Of a stretch of DNA of 64,000 nucleotides, positions 1 to 7,177 are shown piece after piece. The notes under the pieces are model-generated. The model searched no databases. It was not told the DNA's origin and was given only the letters and a program-made list of their open reading frames with translations. A program made the position numbers and the translations under genes. Each line of letters begins with the position of its first letter. The first letter of the stretch is position 1. Location of the stretch: the NCBI GenBank assembly GCA_035519535.1, contig DATIWF010000125.1, forward strand, positions 6,828 through 70,827. The letters are read 5' to 3'. Source of the stretch: DATEGZ01 sp035519535 (GTDB lineage: Bacteria; Acidobacteriota; Vicinamibacteria; Vicinamibacterales; SCN-69-37).

Positions 1-1533
1 CGCCGTCCAGGTCTGCTTGAACTGCTCGGTCGCGGCCTTGAGCTCCGCGGTGAGCGCGTCGCTCAGCGCCTTCTCGGCCGCGATTTTCTGCAGCAGCTCG
101 GGCGTGCGCGTCGTCAGGAAATCGGTGAGCTTGGCCTGGAACTCCTTCACGCGTTCGACGGGGACGTCGTCCGCGAACGCGTTCTGGACGGCCCAGATCA
201 CCGCGACCTGCACCTCCACCGGAATCGGGTTGTACTGCGGCTGCTTGAAGATCTCGACGATGCGCTTGCCGCGGTCGATCTTGGCCTGCGTGGCCTTGTC
301 GAGATCCGACCCGAACTGCGCGAAGGCGGCCAGCTCGCGGAACTGCGCCAGCTCGCCCTTGAGCCGGCCGGCGACCTGCTTCATGGCTTTGATCTGTGCG
401 GCCGATCCGACGCGTGAGACCGAAATGCCCACCGAAATGGCCGGCCGCACGCCCTGATAGAAGAGGTCGGTCTCGAGGTAGATCTGCCCGTCGGTGATGG
501 AGATGACGTTCGTCGGGATGTACGCCGACACGTCGCCGGCCTGCGTCTCGATGATCGGCAGTGCCGTCAGCGATCCGTTGCCGAACGTCTCGCCCACGCG
601 CGCGGCCCGCTCGAGCAGCCGGCTGTGGAGGTAGAACACGTCGCCGGGGTACGCCTCGCGGCCGGACGGCCGCTTCAGCACGAGCGAGACCTGCCGGTAC
701 GCGACGGCGTGCTTGGACAAGTCGTCGTAGACGATGAGCGCGTCCATGCCATGGTCCATGAACCACTCGCCCATGGCGGCGCCGGCAAATGGCGCCAGGT
801 ACTGGCTGGTGGCCGAATCGGCGGCCGGCGAGGCCACGATGATCGTGTAGGGCATCGCGCCGGCGTCCTCGAGCACGCTGATGAGCCGCGCAATCGTGGA
901 CTGCTTCTGGCCGATCGCGACGTAGATCGAGTAGAGCGGGCGGTACTCCTTGTCGCCCGCGGCCTCGGCGGCTCTGTTCAGTCGCGCCTGGCTGATGATC
1001 GTGTCAATGCAGATCGTGGTCTTGCCGGTCGAGCGGTCGCCGATGATCAGCTCGCGCTGCCCGCGGCCGATCGGAATCATCGCGTCGATCGGCATGATGC
1101 CCGTCTGCACCGGCTGGCCGACCGGGCGCCGGCGGATGATGCCCGGCGCAACTTTCTCGACCGGATACGCCGTGTCGCTCTTGATCGGCCCCTTGCCGTC
1201 GAGCGGCTCGCCGAGCGTGTTGACGACGCGGCCGAGGAGACCCTTGCCGACCGGCACCTGCAGGAGCTTGCCCGTGCCGCGGACCTCGTCGCCTTCCTCG
1301 AGCTGCGTGTAGTCGCCGAGGATGATGACGCCGACCTCGGTCTCGTCGAGCGTCAGCGCGAGGCCCGTGATGCCGTGCCCAAGGTCGATCATCTCGTTGA
1401 GCATCACGTCGGCCAGGCCTTCGACCCGGGCGACGCCGTCGCCGATCTCCCGAATCGTGCCGACGCTCTGCTTCGTGATCGCGGCCTTGGCGCCGGCGAT
1501 TTGCGCTTCGATGTCCTTCAGCAGGTCACCCAT
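1..1533 (-). CDS. atpA: ATP synthase F1 subunit alpha (3' end outside window)
   Basis: Nucleotide-binding, mostly regulatory subunit of the F1 headpiece of the proton-driven ATP synthase. The minus-strand frame opens at an ATG at 1533 (MGDLLKDIEAQIAGAKA) and stays open to base 1, giving about 511 residues, so only the last few codons and the stop are missing. The Walker A motif GDRSTGKT lies near residue 165-172, as expected for the family. It is followed by the alpha signature region (IGQKQSTIARL, then GEWFMDHGMDALIVYDDLSKHAVAYR, shown here in parts). It sits 7 bp downstream of atpH and is the last visible member of atpBEFHA. The family assignment is secure. Confidence 0.97.
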   Translation of the reverse strand, partial: MGDLLKDIEAQIAGAKAAITKQSVGTIREIGDGVARVEGLADVMLNEMIDLGHGITGLALTLDETEVGVIILGDYTQLEEGDEVRGTGKLLQVPVGKGLLGRVVNTLGEPLDGKGPIKSDTAYPVEKVAPGIIRRRPVGQPVQTGIMPIDAMIPIGRGQRELIIGDRSTGKTTICIDTIISQARLNRAAEAAGDKEYRPLYSIYVAIGQKQSTIARLISVLEDAGAMPYTIIVASPAADSATSQYLAPFAGAAMGEWFMDHGMDALIVYDDLSKHAVAYRQVSLVLKRPSGREAYPGDVFYLHSRLLERAARVGETFGNGSLTALPIIETQAGDVSAYIPTNVISITDGQIYLETDLFYQGVRPAISVGISVSRVGSAAQIKAMKQVAGRLKGELAQFRELAAFAQFGSDLDKATQAKIDRGKRIVEIFKQPQYNPIPVEVQVAVIWAVQNAFADDVPVERVKEFQAKLTDFLTTRTPELLQKIAAEKALSDALTAELKAATEQFKQTWTA

Positions 1534-1540
1534 GAGTCAC

Positions 1541-1933
1541 TCACAATCCCGATGCGATGGCGTCCAGCTTCGCGCGGACGCTGCCGTCGTAGACGTCACT
1601 GCCGACCTGGATCCGCATGCCGCCGATGAGCGCCGGGTTGTCGACGAACGACGTCTCGATCCCCTGACCGTGCGTGCGGGCCACGCCGGCGACGACCTCC
1701 GCGCGGATCGACTCGGAGAGCGGCGCCGCGCTCTCGACGGTCGCGGTGTGCCGCTCGCGATCGAGGCGCACCAGCCGCTGGAACTCGGTGAGCATCGCCG
1801 TCACGCCGCGCCGCTTCGAGGCGATCGCGCGCTGCACCACGGTGCGCACCCGGCCCTCATCGAGCGCGCCGTGGACGAGACAGAAGCGAAAGAGCTGCCG
1901 CGCCGACCGCATCGTCCGTCGCTTGGAGGCCAT
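1541..1933 (-). CDS. atpH: ATP synthase F1 subunit delta, short form
   Basis: Delta links the top of F1 to the peripheral b stalk. The frame encodes 130 residues, against about 175-185 in most bacteria. The C-terminal part is typical (GGMRIQVGSDVYDGSVRAKL near residues 103-122) and the helical segment before it (LFRFCLVHGALDEGRV) matches the end of the usual N-terminal domain. Roughly the first 45 residues of a normal delta are therefore missing. The start cannot be moved far upstream because atpF ends only 12 bp before it. Position between atpF and atpA confirms the identity. Confidence 0.88.
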   Translation of the reverse strand: MASKRRTMRSARQLFRFCLVHGALDEGRVRTVVQRAIASKRRGVTAMLTEFQRLVRLDRERHTATVESAAPLSESIRAEVVAGVARTHGQGIETSFVDNPALIGGMRIQVGSDVYDGSVRAKLDAIASGL

Positions 1934-1945
1934 CGTCCGCGCTCC

Positions 1946-2491
1946 TCACGCCTGGAGCTGCCGGGCCGTCTCTTCGGCCAGGCGGCGCTGATCGTCGGGC
2001 GTCAGGATCTTGCCGGTCACCGCCGCCGTGGTCTGCAGCACCAGCCGGCCGACTTCGCGCCTGAGCTCGGTCAGCATCCGGGCGCGATCCAGCTCGGCCG
2101 CCTCGCGGGCCCTGGCGATGATGTCCTGCGCGGCCGCCAGCGCTTTCTGCGTTTCCTGCGCCTCGACGCGCGCGCCGGCCGCGTGCGCGTCCTTGACGAT
2201 CTGCTCGGCCTCGACGCGGGCCTGCGCCAGCACTTCCTGGCGCTGGCTCTCGGTCTTCGCCAGCTCGGCCTTGATCTTCTCGGCGTTCGCCAGGCCCGTG
2301 GCGATCTGCTCGCGTCTGGCCGCCAGCATCGCGAGCACCGGCTTGTAGGCGAGCCAGTAGAGCAGCGCGCACACGATGCTGAAGCTGATCGTCTGCGCGA
2401 TCAGATGCGGCCAGTCCACGCCGAACGTCCGCGCGATTTCTTCGACCTGGCCGCCGCCCTGCGAGTCGGCCAGGATCATCAAGGCAATCAT
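1946..2491 (-). CDS. atpF: ATP synthase F0 subunit b
   Basis: Peripheral-stalk subunit: one N-terminal membrane helix followed by a long cytoplasmic coiled coil that holds F1 against rotation. The 181-residue product has a short leader, a hydrophobic segment around residues 29-48 (LIAQTISFSIVCALLYWLAY) and then an almost uninterrupted Ala/Glu/Arg/Gln-rich helix to the end. The motif YKPVLAMLAARREQI just after the membrane segment is typical of b. It lies between atpE and atpH in the operon. Confidence 0.94.
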   Translation of the reverse strand: MIALMILADSQGGGQVEEIARTFGVDWPHLIAQTISFSIVCALLYWLAYKPVLAMLAARREQIATGLANAEKIKAELAKTESQRQEVLAQARVEAEQIVKDAHAAGARVEAQETQKALAAAQDIIARAREAAELDRARMLTELRREVGRLVLQTTAAVTGKILTPDDQRRLAEETARQLQA

Positions 2492-2509
2492 GCCGGCCCT
2501 CGCACCCTG

Positions 2510-2698
2510 CTACTTCGCGAGGAAGAGGGCGTAGAACACGATCGCCTCGGCGAACGCGATGGCCAGAATCGACTGCACCATCACCTTCGTGGACGCCCCC
2601 GGGTTGCGTCCAACCGCTTCGGACGCCTTCATGCCGATGATGCCCACGGCAATCGCTGCGCCGAAGGCCGCCAACCCAACGTGAAAATTGCCGACCAT
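2510..2698 (-). CDS. atpE: ATP synthase F0 subunit c, short
   Basis: Proteolipid of the rotating c ring. It has 62 residues in two hydrophobic helices joined by the polar loop GRNPGAS. The ion-carrying carboxylate is Glu51 in helix 2 (AIAFAEAIVFY). By alignment to the loop Pro, the Gln and Ser that bind sodium in Na+-type rings are Val18 and Ala52 here, so proton coupling is expected. The usual glycine ladder of helix 1 is mostly alanine (AAFGAAIAVGIIG). The protein is 10-20 residues shorter than common c subunits, mainly at the N-terminus. An AAGGA-type ribosome site lies just upstream, 4 bp after atpB. Confidence 0.95.
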   Translation of the reverse strand: MVGNFHVGLAAFGAAIAVGIIGMKASEAVGRNPGASTKVMVQSILAIAFAEAIVFYALFLAK

Positions 2699-2702
2699 CG
2701 CT

Positions 2703-3626
2703 TCAGGTCCTTTCTTGTGCTGACGCCGCCGCGGGGCTCGGCTCCTCGTGCTGACAGATCAGCAGCGTGAAGACGGCGGTCAACAGCATGAACACGAGCG
2801 CTTGCACGAGCCCCATCAGCAGCTCGAGGAAGTAGAACGGAATCTGCACCAGCCAGCCGATCCGCGGCACCTTCGCCATGGTGTCGAGCATCGTCTCGCC
2901 CGCGAACACGTTGCCGTACAAGCGGAAGCTCAGGGCGATGGGCCGGAAGAGAATGGAGACGACCTCCAGGCAGCCGGCCGCGATGAACACGACGATGAGG
3001 AGCAGGCGCAGCGGCCCGTGGCTCTCGCCCTTCGGCGCGAACAGCTCCTTGACGAAGCCCGCCGGCCCGACTTCGTCGAGCGCCCAGACGATCCAGCAGG
3101 CGAAGAACACCAAAGCCATCGCCATCGTGAGATTGACGTCGGCGTTGGCGCCGCGGAAGAGCGGCTGATCGAGCACGAAGCCATCGGCCGTCTGATGGCC
3201 CCACCCGATCGACCCGATCCCGGGAAAGAGCCCGAGCCAGTTGGCAGTCAGGATGAAGATGAAGATGCTCGCGAACAGCCAGAACGTCCGCTGGGCCAGA
3301 TGCGGGCCCAGGATCGACTCGAGGAAGTTGTAGAGGCCCTCGACCAGCCACTCGGCGAAATTCTGCGCGCCCGTGGGGACCTTTTGCATGTTCCGGGTGG
3401 CGAACCGGACGAAGACCACCAGCCCGGCAGCCACGATCCACATCACGATCATCGAGTTGGTGATGGGGAAGCCGAACGGCCGCGCGACCTCGAGGGCCTG
3501 CTGCGACAGGCCGTGCTCCGCCGGCCCGCTCGGCGCGGCGAGCGCGACCGTGGACATGAGCATCACGAGGAGGGGGATCACCGCCATGAGCATCGAGAGA
3601 CACACATCCAGCGCCAGCCAGGGCAT
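2703..3626 (-). CDS. atpB: ATP synthase F0 subunit a
   Basis: Membrane subunit forming the proton half-channels next to the c ring. The 307-residue frame has several membrane helices. The C-terminal half carries the essential Arg in LFRPIALSFRLYGNVFAGE, with the family signature continuing to LLMGLVQALVFMLL. The N-terminal hydrophobic stretch ending in TVALAAPSGPAEHG may be a signal-like first helix; Met13 or Met21 are alternative starts. This is the first gene of the operon and is divergent from holB. No atpI-like gene precedes it. Confidence 0.93.
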   Translation of the reverse strand: MPWLALDVCLSMLMAVIPLLVMLMSTVALAAPSGPAEHGLSQQALEVARPFGFPITNSMIVMWIVAAGLVVFVRFATRNMQKVPTGAQNFAEWLVEGLYNFLESILGPHLAQRTFWLFASIFIFILTANWLGLFPGIGSIGWGHQTADGFVLDQPLFRGANADVNLTMAMALVFFACWIVWALDEVGPAGFVKELFAPKGESHGPLRLLLIVVFIAAGCLEVVSILFRPIALSFRLYGNVFAGETMLDTMAKVPRIGWLVQIPFYFLELLMGLVQALVFMLLTAVFTLLICQHEEPSPAAASAQERT

Positions 3627-3761
3627 TGCCTAGCATGTTGCATACCACCCCGATATGCGGGCGGCGCCCTCGGGCGGGCATGGGCGCCCTCCGGCATTTC
3701 CGGGCTGCCTCCATCTTGTCGGAGGCCCGGCCACGACGCCGCGCGGGGCCTCTGCGATAGC

Positions 3762-4766
3762 ATGGGCGCGATGCCGCTCGCTTCCGTCATCGGCCATCGC
3801 CCCGTCATCGACCTGCTGCGGCAGGCCGTCCGGCTCGGTCGCGTGCCGCAGGCGCTGATGTTCGCCGGACCGGACGGCGTCGGGAAACGCACGGTGGCGC
3901 TGGCGCTGGCGCAGGCGGTCAATTGTCCGAACGTCAAGGACGGCGACGCGTGCGGGACGTGCGGGACGTGTCAGCGGATCGCGCGCGGCCAGCACTCAGA
4001 CGTGGCGTACATCGATCCGGCCGGCGAGGCGTCGATCAGGATCAGGACGCTGCGCGAGCGCGTCCTCGACGTCCTCGGCTACCGGCCGTTCGAGGCGAAG
4101 CGGCGCGTCTACATCATCGACCAGGCCGACGCGCTGACCGATGAAGCACAGGACGCGCTGCTCAAGACGCTCGAAGAGCCGCCGTCGGCGGCGACGCTGA
4201 TTCTGATCACGGCGTATCCCGATACTCTGCGACCGACGATCCAGTCACGCTGCCGTCGTCTGCGCTTCGGGCCGCTGGCGGAGGCGGACGTCGCGACCGT
4301 GCTCGTCGATCGATGCGGCGTCTCGCGGGCCGACGCGCCCGGGCTGGCGGCGGCGTCCGCGGGAAGCGTGGCGCTGGCGCTCGCCGAGCGGGCCGGCGAG
4401 CTCGCCGAGGATCGGCGCGCGGCGTTTGAGCTGCTGCTGTCGGCGGCGCGCGGCCCGCACGTGACGACGCGGCTCAAAGCCGCGACGATGCTCGTGCAGC
4501 ACGAGTCGGATCGGCGCGATCGCGAGGCCCTCGGCATGCGACTCGCGGTGGCCGCGTCTCTGCTGCGCGATCTCGGCGTGCTCGCGACGGGCGGCCGGGC
4601 GGCCCTCGCCAACGCCGACGTCGAAACGGATCTGCGGCGGCTCGCCGCGGCCTACGACCTGCGCCGGGTGGCTGGGGCGTTCGCCGCGCTCACCCAGGCG
4701 CAGCGCGCGCTCGATCGGAACGCCAGCCCGAAGATCGTGGCGGATTGGGTGGCCATCACGATCTAG
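3762..4766 (+). CDS. holB: DNA polymerase III subunit delta-prime
   Basis: Clamp-loader ATPase-like subunit of the replicative polymerase. The 334-residue protein has GPDGVGKRT (Walker A) near residue 32, a zinc-binding group with CPN followed by CGTCGTC, the strand YIIDQADALT with the helix DEAQDALLKTLEEPP, and the sensor-like QSRCRRL. These are the conserved landmarks of the DnaX/HolB family. ATG at 3762 and ATG at 3771 are both possible starts; no strong ribosome site separates them. The upstream intergenic stretch 3627-3761 is shared with divergent atpB, and I saw no clear promoter in it. Confidence 0.9.
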   Translation: MGAMPLASVIGHRPVIDLLRQAVRLGRVPQALMFAGPDGVGKRTVALALAQAVNCPNVKDGDACGTCGTCQRIARGQHSDVAYIDPAGEASIRIRTLRERVLDVLGYRPFEAKRRVYIIDQADALTDEAQDALLKTLEEPPSAATLILITAYPDTLRPTIQSRCRRLRFGPLAEADVATVLVDRCGVSRADAPGLAAASAGSVALALAERAGELAEDRRAAFELLLSAARGPHVTTRLKAATMLVQHESDRRDREALGMRLAVAASLLRDLGVLATGGRAALANADVETDLRRLAAAYDLRRVAGAFAALTQAQRALDRNASPKIVADWVAITI

Positions 4767-4809
4767 GATTCCAGACTTCTGACTTGTGCCTTCTGCCTTC
4801 TGACCTGCG
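4767..4809. repeat. Heptamer-like GCCTTCT sequence between holB and pdxA
   Basis: The 43-bp gap holds two adjacent GCCTTCT units (4788-4801) flanked by related TTCTGAC words. Read on the minus strand this is AGAAGGC, the unit of the arrays at 5684 and 49762. It begins one base after the holB stop and ends at the pdxA start. It looks like a short, degraded member of the same family. Confidence 0.6.
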
Positions 4810-5685
4810 ATGTCGCTACCCCTGATTGCCATCACGGCCGGCGATCCGTCCGGGATCGGCCCCGAGATTTCGGTGAAGGCCGCGCGGCATCCGCGCGTCG
4901 TGGCGGTCTGCCGGCCGGTGATCTACGGGCCGCATGCGGACGAGGCGCTGCGCGCGTTTCCGGCCGGCGAGATCAGCGCGGCCTCGGCGCGCGCCGCCTA
5001 CGACGCGATCGTGAAGGCAACCGAGGACGCGAGGGCGGGCCGCGTCCGCGCGATCGTGACTGCGCCCATCAACAAGGCCGCGTTTGCGGCGGCCGGGTAT
5101 CCGTGGCGCGGCCACACCGACCTCCTCGCGCATCTCTGCGGCGTCGCCGAAGCCGCCATGATGTTCTGGTCCGATCGGCTGCGCGTCGTGCTGGCCACCG
5201 TCCACATTCCGCTCGCCGACGTGCCGCGCGCCATCTCACGCGACGGACTCGGCCGCACGCTGCGCATCACGGCAGCGTCCCTGCCGCGATTCGGCGTCAC
5301 GTCCCCGCGCATCGCGGTCGCCGGGCTCAATCCCCACGCCGGCGAGAGTGGACTGCTTGGCGGCGAGGACGCGTCCGTGGTGGCGCCGGCGGTCGCCGAC
5401 GCCCGGGCTGACGGCCTCGACGTCAGCGGGCCGTTCCCCGCCGACACGCTCTTCGTCCGCGCCGCTCGCGGGGAATTCGACGTCGTCGTCGCGCTGTATC
5501 ACGACCAGGGATTGATCCCGGTGAAGCTGCTCGCGTTCGGGCGCGCGGTCAACGTCACGCTCGGGCTGCCGATCGTCCGGACGTCGGTCGACCACGGCAC
5601 GGCGTTCGACATCGCGCGCAAGGGCGTGGCCGACGAGGGAAGCCTGGTGGAGGCGGTGCTGCTGGCGGCCAGGCTGGTCGGGTAG
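4810..5685 (+). CDS. pdxA: 4-hydroxythreonine-4-phosphate dehydrogenase
   Basis: NAD-dependent enzyme of the DXP-dependent pyridoxal phosphate pathway; it oxidises 4-phosphohydroxy-L-threonine before condensation by PdxJ. Diagnostic segments are ITAGDPSGIGPEI at the N-terminus, PINKAAFAAAGYPWRGHTDLL, NPHAGESGLLGGED and YHDQGLIPVKLLAFG, ending in VDHGTAFDIA. The metal-binding histidines lie in the GHTD, YHDQG and DHGTAFD elements. At 291 residues it is some 35 shorter than E. coli PdxA. Its TAG stop is the first element of a heptamer repeat array. Confidence 0.93.
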   Translation: MSLPLIAITAGDPSGIGPEISVKAARHPRVVAVCRPVIYGPHADEALRAFPAGEISAASARAAYDAIVKATEDARAGRVRAIVTAPINKAAFAAAGYPWRGHTDLLAHLCGVAEAAMMFWSDRLRVVLATVHIPLADVPRAISRDGLGRTLRITAASLPRFGVTSPRIAVAGLNPHAGESGLLGGEDASVVAPAVADARADGLDVSGPFPADTLFVRAARGEFDVVVALYHDQGLIPVKLLAFGRAVNVTLGLPIVRTSVDHGTAFDIARKGVADEGSLVEAVLLAARLVG

Positions 5686-5771
5686 AAGGCAGAAGGCAGG
5701 CAGAAGGCAGAAGGCAGAAGGCAGAAGGCAGAAGGCAGAAGGCAGAAGGCAGAAGGCAGAAGTCAGAGGGC
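5684..5771. repeat. AGAAGGC tandem array spanning two convergent stop codons
   Basis: Ten exact AGAAGGC heptamers run from 5684 to 5757, with one 4-bp partial unit after the second copy, followed by the variants AGAAGTC and AGAGGGC. The first unit supplies the AG of the pdxA TAG stop (5683-5685). The TGA stop of minus-strand gmd is read from the TCA inside the variant unit near 5763-5765. The array thus exactly fills the space between two convergent genes. Confidence 0.95.
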
Positions 5772-6785
5772 GGACACTTTCCCGTGTGCCTTCTGCCCTT
5801 TGCTCGTTGCCGTCGCTCCTTCCAGTCTCTCCAGATCCGCGTCGACCATCATCTTGATCAGTTGCTCGAACGTGAGGCTCGGTTTCCAGCCGAAGCGCTC
5901 CGCGGCCTTGGACGGATCGCCGATGAGGTGATCGACCTCGGCGGGCCGCAGGAGCGCGGGGTCTTCCTTGACGTGGCGCCGCCAGTCAAGCCCGGCGTGT
6001 CCGAACGCGATCTCGACGAGGTCCTGCACGGCATGGCTCTGGCCGGTCGCAATGACGTAGTCGTCGGGGGCGTCCTGCTGGAGCATCAGCCACATCGCCC
6101 GCACGTAGTCGCCGGCAAAGCCCCAGTCGCGGTGCGCGTGCAGGTTGCCGAGGCGCAGCTCGTCGGTGAGCCCGAGCTTGATTCGCGCCACGCCGTCGGT
6201 GACCTTGCGCGTGACGAATTCGAGTCCACGCCGCGGCGACTCGTGGTTGAACAGGATGCCGGACACCGCGAACAGGCCGTAGCTTTCGCGGTAGTTGACG
6301 GTGATGTAGTGCGCGAACACCTTCGACACGCCGTACGGGCTGCGCGGATAGAACGGCGTGGTCTCGCGCTGGGGCACCTCGCGGACCTTGCCGAACATCT
6401 CGGACGAGGATGCCTGGTAGACGCGGATCTTCGGATCGACGACGCGCACGGCTTCGAGGACGCGGGTGACGCCCTGCGAGTTGAATTCGCCGGTGAGCAT
6501 CGGCTGGTCCCAGGAGGCCGGGACGAACGACATCGCCGCGAGGTTGTAGAGCTCGGTGGGCCGCACGCGCTCGAGCACGCGGATGAGCGACAGCTGATCG
6601 AGCAGGTCGCCCGGCAGGAGCGTGAGGCGGTCGAGGAGGTGCGCGATGCGCCAGTAGTTCGGCGCCGACAGCCGCCGCGTCAGCCCGAACACGTCATAGC
6701 CCTGGTCGAGCAGCAGCTCGGCCAGGTACGATCCATCCTGCCCGGTGATTCCCGTCACGAGGGCGCGCTTCGCCACGAGCGTCAC
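5763..6785 (-). CDS. gmd: GDP-mannose 4,6-dehydratase
   Basis: Converts GDP-D-mannose to GDP-4-keto-6-deoxy-D-mannose, precursor of GDP-L-fucose, GDP-rhamnose or perosamine. The 340-residue short-chain dehydrogenase has TGITGQDGSYLAELLL as its nucleotide fold, YQASSSEMFG with the catalytic Ser/Glu, SPYGVSKVFAHY with the Tyr-x3-Lys pair, and HRDWGFAGDYVRAMWLML. The likely start is GTG at 6785. The last 17-18 residues (TSKGQKAHGKVSAL) come from heptamer-related sequence and look like an acquired tail. A GDP-fucose synthase that could use its product lies 40 kb away at 46915. Confidence 0.95.
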   Translation of the reverse strand: MTLVAKRALVTGITGQDGSYLAELLLDQGYDVFGLTRRLSAPNYWRIAHLLDRLTLLPGDLLDQLSLIRVLERVRPTELYNLAAMSFVPASWDQPMLTGEFNSQGVTRVLEAVRVVDPKIRVYQASSSEMFGKVREVPQRETTPFYPRSPYGVSKVFAHYITVNYRESYGLFAVSGILFNHESPRRGLEFVTRKVTDGVARIKLGLTDELRLGNLHAHRDWGFAGDYVRAMWLMLQQDAPDDYVIATGQSHAVQDLVEIAFGHAGLDWRRHVKEDPALLRPAEVDHLIGDPSKAAERFGWKPSLTFEQLIKMMVDADLERLEGATATSKGQKAHGKVSAL

Positions 6786-7023
6786 AATACCATGCCATCG
6801 GGTGATTGGAGATGGGTGATGGGTGACTGCGCTGGGTGATGGCGCGATGGGCGATTGATTCAGATCACGCGATCGGCGACTGTGTTGCGCGACCGGCGAT
6901 TAGCTTGGACGATCGGCGCGTGACGGTGACGCGGCGGGTGTCTCGCGGCGCGCGGTCTCCCACCACTCCGGGCCCCCGATCCCCCGGTCGGCAATGAGCC
7001 CAGGCAATCTCTCAAGGGGTCAG
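6786..7023. other. Non-coding gap with degenerate GAT-rich words
   Basis: Left part of the 392-bp stretch between divergent gmd and the FAD oxidoreductase. From about 6797 to 6920 it is full of related words such as GGGTGATGG, GCGATGGGCGATTG and GGCGATTAG. These resemble the reverse complement of the 20-bp units that follow at 7024. From about 6920 to 7010 the sequence is GC-rich and shows no clear pattern. No gene, promoter or RNA could be supported. Confidence 0.5.
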
Positions 7024-7123
7024 TTCAATCTCCGATCACTCAATTCAATCTCCGATCACTCAATTCAATCACCGATCACTCAATTCAATCACCGATCGCC
7101 CAATTCAATCGCCGATCGCCCAA
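7024..7123. repeat. Five-copy 20-bp tandem repeat
   Basis: Five contiguous 20-bp units start at 7024, 7044, 7064, 7084 and 7104; the first two read TTCAATCTCCGATCACTCAA. Units 3 to 5 differ at one to a few positions. Degenerate copies (CAATCTCCC, CCAATCACC) continue to about 7167, directly before the oxidoreductase start. The reverse complement is built from the same GATTG and CGAT words as the array between nuoA and nuoB. Confidence 0.92.
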
Positions 7124-7177
7124 TCTCCCAATGCCAATCACCTATCTCCCCTCGCCAATCACCAATAGAATTTGCCC

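Noticed and set aside
625..2770. Plus-strand coding frames opposite atpA-atpF
   Set aside because: They lie antisense to conserved ATP synthase genes and show Arg/Asp-rich compositions with no family features.
7024..7123. CRISPR array
   Set aside because: The 20-bp units are contiguous with no unique spacers, and no cas gene is present. It is a simple tandem repeat.
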